A stretch of DNA of 64,000 nucleotides from Phalacrocorax aristotelis. Taxonomy: Eukaryota; Chordata; Aves; Suliformes; Phalacrocoracidae. The translations under genes were made by a program, and so were the position numbers. The stretch is from assembly GCF_949628215.1 (NCBI RefSeq), contig NC_134276.1:105562756-105626755 (forward strand). The letters run 5' to 3'. This document shows positions 40,061 to 51,600 of this stretch, piece by piece. A model generated the notes under the pieces. That model searched no databases and had not been told where the DNA came from. It saw only the letters and a list, made by a program, of their open reading frames with translations. Numbering within the stretch: position 1 is the stretch's first letter; every line of letters begins with the position of its first letter.

Positions 40061-43000
40061 AAATTACAGATATATGTTTGGACTTGTGCAACATAACAAA
40101 GCTGTGTCTGTGGGGTGAAGGAAAAGGCACAGGGATGCTTAAGTGCTCAGACCGTTCCTCCTGCCCACCTTTTCACTCCCCCCTCCCCCAGAAGAAAGCT
40201 TGGAGGCACCCCTCCCAGCCTTCAGCATCATCCCAGCACTTCAAGAAACTCAGACTGCCCTCCTCCTCAGAAGCTAGTTCCTAAGCTATTCAGTCAACTT
40301 GTGATTGACCTTTTATCAGTTTCCCTGTGCTGTGTCTGCTTCTGCAGCTTGCTGCCAGGCTTGGGACTGTGAGAACTGCAGCCTGTTTTCTCCATGACAG
40401 ATGCTCCAGGTTTGCCCACAACAACAGTATCTCCCCAACTAACTAACCAGCAGCATTTTGCCTTCTCAGAGGAATTGGAGACATCTGGTTATTGCCTTCA
40501 GCTCCACCCTGAAACCCCAGAGCTCCTCAGAGGTGGGAGTCAGAACGAAAGGGGTTTCTTCTGCAGAGCCCAAATTTGAGTGTTTCTGACAGTGCTCTTC
40601 ATATCTGCTTCTGCCCCACATGCTTATCCTGGTGGATTTTCTGCGGGCTAATCTCCATCTTAGGCTTCAGCACGTTGTGCCTTGTGTTTATTATGGCCTG
40701 CAGGTAACTTCTGAGCCGCGGGGAGCTCTCTGGGCAGAGATGTCAGCAGCTGCTTGCTGTCGGGTGTGGTTCTGGATGCTGCCTTTGCTCTTTCACAGCA
40801 CTTCACGGCCAGCAGCTGTGAGTTGATGTGAAATGATTCCAGGTAAATAATGGAGCAAAGAGGACAAATAGTCCAGCTGTTCTTTCCAATGGATACTGCT
40901 GGGCCAGTTGAATATTCAGTGGAAATGAAGGGACTTACACCTGTATTTGGCCCACAGTATTTAAGAAAACTCATTGATAAAATATTCAGCCCTGATGATT
41001 GGCCTATATTTTCCTGGATAAGTCTTTAAAGGGAGTAAACTGGAATGTTGGCTTAAGCAGAAGAAGAAAGCTAAGATGCAGTGATGCTACGCTACATTGC
41101 GAAGTGTATGAAGTTTTTTGGTAAATGTCTTCAGAATGACTTACTCTAAGGCAACTTTTATTTAGAAAACCAAAACAAAGTAAAACAAAATTAATGATTC
41201 CAAGGACTTCAAAAGTAACTGGAGGAAAAAGTAAATAAAAACTTCAGAGAACTGTGATCCAATTACAAGTATTGAATGGTGATTTGTGAGAGAGTAGGTG
41301 GAAAAATCTTACCGGAGATAATGAGGATGCAATAGCCTGTTCAGTGACTGCTGAAATATCAGGTGCATTTTACATGAGCTCAACGTGTGTTGAAGGGAGT
41401 GAGTTTTTTGGGTGGGCTTTTTATTTTGTTTTAAGTCTAGAGATTGCACAATGTGGCCAGGAAGGAAGGAAGGCAGACAGAGAGAATGGGAGGAAAAGAG
41501 GCAGAGAATACATTTAGCATAAAAATTGTGTGCACACCTCAGCCTGCAAAACTGAAGAAAAAGCCAAGTGTAGTGTATCTAAGGGCGGCATTTGGCATAG
41601 AGTACTTTACATCGAGTAGTACTTTTGAGAAAAGCAGCTGACCCTGGAGAATGCCATTTTGGTTGCGAAAGGAAGAATGTCCCTTAAGCTGATTCACTTG
41701 GTATGAGAATATGGGATGGAGGGTGAGTATGGAGGAGGAGTGCACCAAAGGACAGAATTAACATTTGAAGTGTTAGGAATATAGAAATGTAGCCTCTGGA
41801 GTTCATAGAGAATATTAAAAAAAAAAAAACAACACAGGAATCTTGGCATTCGCTGTAGATTCCAAATAATTAAAATTAGACACTTTCAGGCATCCCACAG
41901 TAAATATGCGAAGCAGCATATGGGTCGGGGATGGTTCTGTGTCTGCACGACAGTTGTATGGTACTCTGCTTAAAATAAAATTGTGTTCCTCTTCATCAAC
42001 ATGATGTTCAAAATTTCCCATGATTGAAGCACTTTGGGACAACAGGTAAAACTGCAGTTTACCTGGCAGTTGCCATTTCATGCCTCTGGCTCTGTGACTT
42101 CTGATATAATGCCAGAGGTGCACCAAAGGCCTGTCTCAATAATTATTTTTTCCATTTGGCTTGAGTTGTGGCTGCTGATTAGGAGCGTCTTCCTGAATGA
42201 GCACACAGAGCAGAGCCTGAGGATGCTTGTGCTGAGTGCTGGGGACTGGCTATAAGGAGAAGGCTCTGATAATTACACTAAAACCATTTCCCTTTCATTC
42301 TGTCCAAGAGATGAATAGCAGTTCAGCCTTTTAGTTCTTGGTCATCGGCATCTGTAATACCTGTGGTAGCACAGTATCCTTGCTTCAGCCTGGGAAAACC
42401 TCCACAAGAGAGGAGACCCAGCTCTCTCTGTGCAGGGGTTTTGATGAACCACAGCTTAGAGAAAGACCTAGGACCACGTTTTCATTGTAAGATCTGCTGG
42501 AGAGAGAACTGGTATTCAAAATGTGACCTTTGCAAAGTGTTTGAACTTCCAGTTGTTTTCTGTTCCATGCCTATTGTCCCAGTTCATATCCTTCAGTGGA
42601 GAATGTGCGATCAGATTTATGACCAGAGCAGTATCTGTTCCTGATGACGGCTGCAGAGGAAACCCTTGTCAACACCAGAATTAAAACACAGGGCACCTCT
42701 TTCTTTAGACCTTTGTGTTTTAATTGCTGACCCAGTGTTGTGAAGAGCAGCTCAAAATGGGAAAAAAAAAACTGTGTTGCTTGCCAAACAGCAGCTCTCA
42801 AAAGATAGCTCCCGCTTCGAGTGTCCCACCTCTGTTTTTATGGGTGTCTCACTAACCGTTTTGAAATGTTTGGGACTAATGGGACCACGTTCTTTTGTTT
42901 GTTTGATCGTTTTTGGAAGGTTAGGGGTTTTTTTTTATTTTAGTAGGTAGCGATAAGAACTAGAATACTTTTTCTAGTGAAAACTGGAAGTCTTTGTAAA

Positions 43001-43611
43001 CATGCGAGTTCAGTGGTTCATAAGAAAAAAGGCTAGCACGGTTTTGTGCTAAAACTTGAGTTGTTGACATCCCTGCGGATCATCTGTTTTTCATCATTTG
43101 GAAGATTGTTAGAATTTGGACTGAAAATGGAAGTATTAAGGTATAAATCATTGAAATGCTCTCTGTGGCTTACAGAAAACTCTAGGGCGGGAGAATAAAC
43201 ATTCATAAGGAATTCAGTGAAATTAGCTTGCTTATACTGCACTGTTTATTTTGAAAAGATTTTTCAGTGAAAAGGAGAGATAATTTTGTGTTTATCACTT
43301 GCCATGGTCTGTTTTGGAAGCCCGCAGGATTTTCCCATAAGGTTTGGTCATATAAAAGAAAAATGTTTTCTTAACACTTAGTGAGACTGACGTAAAGACT
43401 GAGCCTGGGGATTAGGTTGATCACAAGACGACTGTCCTTTCTTCATAAGGATTCTACCTTCTGTCTGTTATTTGTTATTTTATACCCCCTCACACACCTT
43501 TCCCTTTTTCAAGTGGGTGAAAGGTCCACCTCTGAATTTGGTAAGAATCTGTAACTTTGTTCAGTCATCTGTACATCCAGAGCTTTTGAGAGAATTCAGG
43601 CAGTCTGCTAG
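40061..43611 (+). other. CYYR1 intron 2 segment, no gene seen
   Basis: No supported exon or recognised repeat. A short GGAA run (41459-41474) and a poly-A stretch (41817-41829) are present. Open frames reach about 104 codons and have no recognisable domain. Confidence 0.55.
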
Positions 43612-43735
43612 GTACCAGTTCAGCAAAGTAATTAAATGCATTTGTAACTTCAAGGCGGTGAGTAGGTGCAACGGATAGAGTACTCATCCTGTTGAAATCA
43701 ATAAGCTAATTACTTCCGTGGGGATTTCATGCACT
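43612..43735. repeat. Possible old palindromic amniote repeat
   Basis: TTCAGCAAAGTAATTAAATGCATTTGTAACTTCAAG ... GTGAGTAG and, downstream, GAGTACTCATCCTGTTGAAATCAATAAG ... TAATTACTT. The layout recalls a widespread palindromic element (TTCAGCAAAGCACTTAAGCACATGCTTAACTTTAAG ... GAGTAGTCCCATTGAAGTCAATGG, then its inverse). It is heavily decayed and the arms only partly complement each other. Confidence 0.42.
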
Positions 43736-45256
43736 TGGCTCTAATGGGGCAAGTTGTAAGCTCAAATACCTTGTGGAATCCAAGTGTTGGAAAGAACCAT
43801 TTTTTTCTTTCTATTTTCTTTTTTTAATCACCATGGTACCGTCCACGTCCACTGTCACTTCATGCTCCCTTGCTCCCAGTTCAAGCGCTGCTTAGTAGGG
43901 TGTGTCACTCCTGGAGGGTCAGGAGATACATAGGACAAATCCCACCTCAGCTGACTCATCCTCTTCCTGTGCATCCAATTCATACATGCCTTCCCTACCC
44001 CCAGCTGGAGAATTTCTGGTTTATTGGCCAATTCTGAGATTTCGTTGACCTTGCAGGATTCTCAGAGGATTAGTCTGTTGCGTTTTGCACTGGTTGCTCT
44101 GTAGTAAGTAATATCACACCAACTCAGAGCAGGGTTATTAACGAAGATCCTTCTGGGTCAAAAGCTGTACAAGAGGCCCATTTGATGCTATGCACAGTGT
44201 AATTGCAGCCAATCCAAATAAAATCTGTAGCACTAATTCAATATTTGAACAATATTGTCCTAGAAAGATAAACTCTCATTGTAATCTTAATGCGCCTCCT
44301 TAAGGGGCAGAAATGAAGTTCGGCGTATATAAGTGAGTTATTAAAAATTAAAGGAAATGAACTGTTAATTCATAGGGCAGCCACAAGTTCCTTCGAGATT
44401 TATAACCACAACTAGATCGAAATTCCACAGTTAATATAATCTTCAGAAATTCATTGGAGTTTTCTCAATGATTTTTCTGTTTAAAAAAAAGAAAAAAAGT
44501 TGTGATGTCTACTTTCAGAACCACTTCCACTGTCATAAAACCCCCTTTTTTTTTTTTTTCTGTAAATAATTATTTTTGTAAAATACAAGATTTCTCCTGG
44601 GACTTATTCCATAAGTAAGTATTTAGTATGGGATGGAGAGGCATTCATACCACAAACTGGGCAGCCATGTTTCATGATCGTGTCTCCCTCTCTTGGCTTG
44701 TCCACACAGATAAGAGATTTTTATTGCTGTCATTAAAGGCAGTTATTCCTTTTGCTCACAAGAGAGGCTTGGTTTGATGCTGAATGTTCCAGTGTCTCTC
44801 TCTTTATTGAGGCCCATGGTACAGTTTGTCACAAGCACAAGAGGTACTGAGGATCTACGGCTATTGTTGAAACATCTGTTTATCAGCCAAGACACAGTGA
44901 ACCTTATTTTTAGGTGCCTTGTGGACTTGCTATGCCACTGTTGAAGCGTAAAGGGACTGTGCGAACTATCTCTGCTCCAGTCCTTCATGCAGTCCACAGT
45001 CAAGGTGATCTAATGAAGGTATAATTATGGTACTGCTGCTCTGTAGCTATTTCCAGCCAATGAGCAGCCCATAGGGCACCAGTGTTAGTAAACTAGGAAT
45101 GTCATATAAAATTCAATCCCAAATGTGTGTGCTTATGCTATCACATTAAATGTAGTTTTGATCTCTGATATTCTGTACTGCTTATAACTGTTGTGCCTAT
45201 GCATTTGACTTTTTCCTTCCAGCAGCAGGGTAAGAGAGGGCCTGGATGTAAGCAGT
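43736..45256 (+). other. CYYR1 intron 2 segment, no gene seen
   Basis: AT-rich, with a poly-T run near 44546-44560. Nothing coding is recognisable. The 44200-44480 stretch is compositionally uniform and free of recognised repeats, but there is no direct evidence of constraint. Confidence 0.5.
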
Positions 45257-45310
45257 GCCCTTCCCTTCCCCTTCCCCTTCCCCTTCCCCTCCCCTCCCCT
45301 CCCCTCTCCT
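45257..45310. repeat. CCCTTCC/CCCCT polypyrimidine tract
   Basis: Unbroken pyrimidine tract of about 54 bases: CCCTTCCC, then CCCCTT-type hexamers shifting to CCCCT pentamers. The minus strand carries at least eight runs of three to four G separated by one or two A, satisfying the G-quadruplex rule. The homopurine/homopyrimidine symmetry also suits triplex (H-DNA) formation. Confidence 0.88.
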
Positions 45311-45581
45311 CACCACTGGTGGTCCCTCTTCCTCCCCAGTAAAAGGAACAGAATAGAAATAATCATTTGGGTCAGGAGGGAAGCTAACTAGCCTCAGAGA
45401 GTGGCATGTCCCACCATGGAGAGGGAGGCTCCAGCTTCACCAGCGGATGACTTCAGAGGACAGAGCGCCCCAGGAGCAGTTTGCAACCCTCTGGGTGAGG
45501 TAACATAAACTGGGAAGAACAGGAGGGTTGTCAAGCAGAGGGCAGGGGATTGCAACTGCTGCCTGTTACCAGTTCTACGTG

Positions 45582-45642
45582 ATGTGTGTATGTATATACA
45601 TGTGTATATAAATGTATATTTGTGTGTGTATATATACACACA
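45582..45642. repeat. TG/TA microsatellite
   Basis: Interrupted alternating tract: ATGTGTGTATGTATATACATGTGTATATA, then TGTATATTTGTGTGTGTATATATACACACA. The open frame crossing it on either strand translates to Tyr/Ile/His/Val repeats and is not a gene. Confidence 0.85.
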
Positions 45643-48600
45643 ATTATTATCTTATAATCAATTTTCTTTTGAAATTCTTTCCCATTTTCCTACAACACTA
45701 AAACCATCTAGAATACTGGCTGGTGTTACGATCCTGTCCTGGTATCTGTGTTGTAGAAGCACCACGTCAGTGGTGCCCGTTGGCAGCACTTGGCATTAAG
45801 AATTCAAGGCTCCAGGATTGCTCCAGGCCGGCCGGCCTCTGCGGCTTTGGCTGGGGTGGTGAATGGGGAGGATGGAGGAACACTGCAGAGCATTTGTTCT
45901 CTTATTGCAATGCCACTGCAATAGATCCCTAAGCGTGGAGAAACATAAATATTCTGATATCAGACTGAGGAGAATTTGGAAATGGAAGACAAGCATTGCA
46001 GAGACCCAAAATTAATTACTTAGGTATAAGTAGCACTTAAAATATGATGGTGTTTAAAGGGTATATGACAGCAGCTCTTAATTCTTTTGTTTGGATCAAA
46101 TCCTTCAAGTTCCTGGGCTTTTGGGCCTCTCCTCATCTGCTACTTTGGAAATGTAAACCAAGAGGAGAGAAAATAAGCAGCCAGCATAAATTTCACACTT
46201 AACTTTTCATTGTTGGGACTAAAGCAACTCTAATAGTATTTTGTACAAGACCTTGTTGAAATACATCTCTTGGAATCTTTGAAGATTTCCTGGAAGAGTA
46301 ACAAGAATTTTTTTGTGTGTGATACTTTATATAAAGAATACCGCTTTTTGTAATCATCCTTGCTTTGCACTTGTGTAGCATAATATCTTCCAAGAGTTTA
46401 AAAACACTTAAGATTGTCAGTTGTTTCAGGCTCACAATATCCTGTCAGGCAAGGCTACAGTGTCTGGGCATTATCATTGCCTGTCTGCCATCCACGTAGC
46501 GTGTACTCCTGCTGGTGATAGCTCCTCACTTCTAAGAGCAGTATAAACTACCAGAAAATAAAGATGAAGTATTTGACTTATGGGCAGAATTTTGATTACT
46601 TGGAGCCAAAGTTTTGTGTCTGAATATAGGCATTGAATGTGCCATGGGTAAGCATATTCATATGAAAACCTCTTGGGATGGAGGATGGCCTTGCGAGGAG
46701 TCCTTGTGTGCCATGTCCAGCACAAAAGCACTCTCAGCTGTGAGTGAGAAGCCTTCGTGTTAATCTAATCTAAGTAATTAGTAACCTTCCCACAAAACCC
46801 TTCTGTCAGAGCACCTTATGTGCCAATGTTGCATTCTTTTAAGACAGTGGTTATTTTTGTCTGCCTTTCTGTTTGCCGGCATCGTTGCTCTGGGGCACAG
46901 CTTCTCCCGCACTGCAGTGTGCCAACCACTTGCTATGCTGCGTGGTCCTTGTCCCCAAAGACCTCGGTGAGGCTGTGTCCAACGATAGCTACTATATTTA
47001 CATGGCTGAAAGCTAATAATGTTTGTTCAGTCCACGGCAGTAATCCTGTGTTTGGCTTGGAAATAGATGGCCTATTTACGTAAACTAGGATTATGAAAAT
47101 AGATGACAGGATCACCAATCTGCTTACCTTGCATTGCTTTCCTCTGGTGGCTCCTTGCAGGGATAATTTGATCTTAAATTCCAGTGGAGAGAGAAAGAAT
47201 AGAGCTTCAAGCGGATGGGGGATGGATGAAAAGTTATGGCCCTCATTCTCCATTTTCAACAACATTTAAAATTATCTGCAGTAAAGCACAATACGTCTTT
47301 GTTCCTGAGCCTTCACGATTGTTGAATGAAACTTAATGATTGAATTACCATATTTCCAGAAATGTAATAAAATGTCAGCTTGACAATAATGCTTTCAAAA
47401 TTGCTATATGACAGGGGTGCTGTAAACATAGTGGCATGTCTGCTGTATGTTTTGAATAATATGCTACATTAAAATAATGTGCTGAGATTAGATGGGGACC
47501 TACGTATTTAACATCTGTATTTGGTAAGCTTACATTTTTGCTGTCTTCTAACATAATTTATTTGGCATTAAAATTCCATATTCTCCTTCAGGAGAGGAAA
47601 TTTTGCCTGCTTGCTCCTCACGCCCCTCCCCAGTCATCCTTTCTTTTGAAGCGAGGATGTGAGGGAGTGAGATCAGCTCGTGAAGCGGCCTCTATGGCCT
47701 GGCAGCCTCTGCTAGCAGGGGATGGTTTTGATGACCTAGGAAGGTCCTTTTGCATTAGCCACAGAAGTAAGAATTTGTTCCATTTGGGGCCTGGGCTGAT
47801 CAAACATTTTGAAGCTCTTGGCAAGCTGGTAGGTACAGGTCTCTCAGCCATATTCCTCTGCAGTCACAGGCTGACAGCAGCTGCTTAGAAGCTGACCTCC
47901 AGGCTGGCATCTGCACAGCAGACGGTGATAAGTACTGTTTATCCAGCAGGCACAGTCACCTCTGCGTGTCAACTGGCCCGTGCACTGCTCGGGAAACAGC
48001 CCTGTTTGACGTTACAAAGCAACTTCTGGTTTTTGAGCCATGCATCCTTGTTTAAGGGAGGCAGGGTCTTTTTGTCCCTCCTGCAAGGGAGGTTTTGTTC
48101 TGTGTGTCTGTGACCAGTTCCCCAGAAAGATGCCCCAGTAGGCATCTGAAGAGCCTTGTGATCCCCTCCAAAGAGCTGAATAGCCATGCTGGGGGATCCC
48201 ACTTGGGTAGGTGGGCAATGGGGGGCTGCAGGGAGGTGGTTGTGATTTCCGGCCCAGGGCTTCTCCCCACTGGGCTCTGTGCTGAGTGTCCACTAGATCA
48301 TCAGATATTTTTAGGAGTCCAGAAAAATAATGCCTGTAGTTTATCTCCATGTCACCTGAAATCTGTCAGGTACAGCTACAGTCAGATACCTTTGAGACAG
48401 CATCAGTTAAGTTTCTGTATATTTCTGGTTGATTTTCCTTCCAGAGATTTGTTGTCATTACAGAGCTGCTTGCAATCCCAAATTACCCCGGGAACTTGCA
48501 ACGATGGGGTCATACTGTCATTAAAGGTTGACTTATTTCTTCCGTGAAGAAGTTGAGTTAATTGGAAGTTTTTGTTGCTTAAAAGCTGGGGAGGTTACTC

Positions 48601-51600
48601 CCCGGGGGGAGGCTTACTGGCTCACCCAGAAAATCACCGGGACTCCTTCTGAGGAGTTTCCAGCTGCCTGTGTGGGGCAGAGCAAGGCTGTGTGGAAGAT
48701 TGAAAACTGCTGCTTGGTACTCTTTCACTATGCCTTGTCGCATACTGGGGCTTAAAGGAGAATTGCTCATGGCATTTGTGCTCTGTAGTTGAAGGGAAAG
48801 GGCAGGCTGTACCTCGGTACTATGAGCTCTTCCCCCTGAGCATCCTCCCTCGTTGGGGCCTGACCCTGCTGCCTGTCTCTGGTGGACGCTTGTGTTTTGT
48901 CCTCCCAGACCTGCCTGTGGTGCCATGCTCTGGGACGGCACGGTTCTGGGTGCATTGGTCCAGCCTGGTTCTCGGCTTTTGCTTGGTGGGTCAGGGGCAG
49001 CTGGAGGGGGGCCCTGGGAGAGGCTGGGACCCTGCAGGGAGGACACAGAGGCCTTGTGGGTGGTGAGGACGTGCTCTTGTTGCACGGGTGCCCTCTCACA
49101 CCTTCCCGGTAGGGTCCCAAGGCCGTACCATCGGGATACAGCCCTCAGGTTGAGGGAAAATGCAGTACTTCTTTTAGCTAATATAAAAGTAATTACTGCT
49201 CTGTGAGACTGGTAACTGGAAGGCAAGTTATCAGTTAGCAGCCGTTGTTTAAAGGAGCTACAGCTCAAGTCAGGGTTTGCACTTTGGCTTCATTATGTGT
49301 CAATAATTTAATGTATGTTGCAGTTGCTGATAGGGCTTTGTAATGAGGTGCTATTGTTTTTCCAGGCTGAATACTTGCTGTGCTCACAGAAAACACTGGA
49401 TGTGTGGATACGTGAAACAAGTCAGCTGATTTATTACTGTTACCTGTCACTTGCATTGAATGGTTTTAATAACTGCCAGGACTAATGGCTCCTCCATAAC
49501 TGCCAGTAGCACTGCTGTAGCTGTTGCTATACTTCTACCACTCTCATTTTTTCCCAACTTATGTCAGGAGATACAAACTGTCAATTAACTGGGCAAAATC
49601 CTCCAGTCACTTGATGTATACTGACATGCACTGACTGAAAATATGGTCCAGCATGAGGAGAACTATAAGATTTTCCTCCAAAACAGGCAAACAAAATCTT
49701 TCAGGCTGTCTCTGGCCATCCAGAAGAGCGTTGTGGCAGCTCCACCACCATAAGGATTCCCTGTGCTCCACTGGCCACACTCCGGTGTGAGAAGTACCTT
49801 TTTCCTTGGTATTGTCAATAAAACCCTCATATTGCCTTCACAAGAGCAACACAACCTTTCTGTCCAGGTGCCTGTGCCATAAAATGGGGATCAGAAGTTT
49901 CTCCTGCTGTGAATTAAAATCTTCAGCTTTGGGTTTTGTGCTCTGACCTACTTAAGAAGTTGCTTGAGGCTGAACGTCAAACTGGCCCCCGTTTTGTAGC
50001 CAAGTGTTTCCACAGTCCTGTTTTATTCTTGTGGTTTTTAGTTGCTTCTTCCTCAGAAAATACCCAGCTGATTTTACTTGTTGTCCCTGTCCCACCTGCC
50101 TGGCCTGCTTGGAAAGCCCTCGTGACGACTTGCAGCAACACAAAAACCTCGGTCACGAGCATGTCGCTTGGAAGAGCTCCCCTTGCCAGGTGTTTACTCT
50201 TCCACTGTAGCAGCTCCAAACAGGCCCAGGAGCCAAAATAAAACCAGTTTGGGCTTGAAAGTGCACCTTATCCATCACAGGACCATAACGGTTCAGAGGG
50301 AAAAGCTCTCCTTTCTCTTCTTTGCATAGGCTCAGCATCATTGCTGCTGTTCCCTGGGTGGGCGATGCTGTGCCTCACGCGCTGTAGCGATGTGCGAGGG
50401 CACAGATCAGCCATCCTGAGGGAGGTCAGGCTGCAGCCCCTGGGTGGGAGCTGTCACTGCCTCTGCCCTGGGAGCCGAGCTGCAAGCAGTACATCTCTTC
50501 AGAGGAAATAATGCACTGCAGCGTTACTCCTCAGCTCTAAATGCCTGCTGCTGCTTCTCCCAGCCTGGGAGCCCCATCTTCCCAGAAGGTGTGTGTCCCA
50601 GAGCTGTCTGGCCCTGTGAGCAGGACCCCAGTCCTTTTCTCCGTGCCATGTGCCAGGGAAGTGCTCTCAAGGGACAGATTGGTGACCTTCCATAGGATGC
50701 CGCCATTGTGTAACTACTCCTTCATTAAGAAGTTAAAAGGATTAAGAACTGGCTGACATGTCAAAAAGTGGAGGCAGCAAAGAATTATCCTGTAATGAGG
50801 GTTGTTTGCAGCGAGGTTCTTCGGGGATTAGTACTAGCACTGAAAACTTTCCAATGCCAGTCAGGACCTAGGATGTAAATGCAAAATCACCATCGTAAAT
50901 GTGTGTGTGAGAAAAATACATTTTAAATGAATGCACTTTGGAAGTTCTCAGATGACAGATTTAAGGGTGTTTCTGTGACCTTTATTTGTTCCTCTTTTGT
51001 ATGCTTTGTGGTGCAGCCTTCAATTACTTGGTTTTCACGGAGCAGTGGGATTGTAAGATTCATACATGTCTTCCATGGAGATGTTTTCAATGCATAAGGG
51101 CATGTACATCTTTATATAGATTTAAACTTGGCCCCTTCATGCCCACTGCATGCAACAGTGCAAAAGATCCCCTCTCTGATCTTGATACGGGAGGTTTCAG
51201 ACCTGCAAGTGGCTTGGGCCTTTGATGGCCGAAGTTCTTTACCAGCTCATATGAAACATTTTGCTGGCCTCATTCCAGCTGCTACTGATTACAATCAAAA
51301 TGCATCACAGCTGATGCCAGGCAAAGCATTAGTTGGAAAGCTCAAACCAGACGCACAAGGCCCAGAGAATTCAGTGTACCCTCTCCTTGCAGAGGCAGTA
51401 CCTCCTGGCCAGGGTAAACAACTAGCGAAGCAGTGCAGGGATGCTTTTTCATGTTTTCTGTGGCGGAACTTTTCTGAACATGAACAAGATGTGTTCTGCT
51501 GTGATGCTAGCACATTAAGAGGAGGCAATAAAAATTTCAGCGTTCTAATTAAGTGTCATTTTTATTGTGGGGTTTCAGGAATTCGGTGACAATACAGTGA

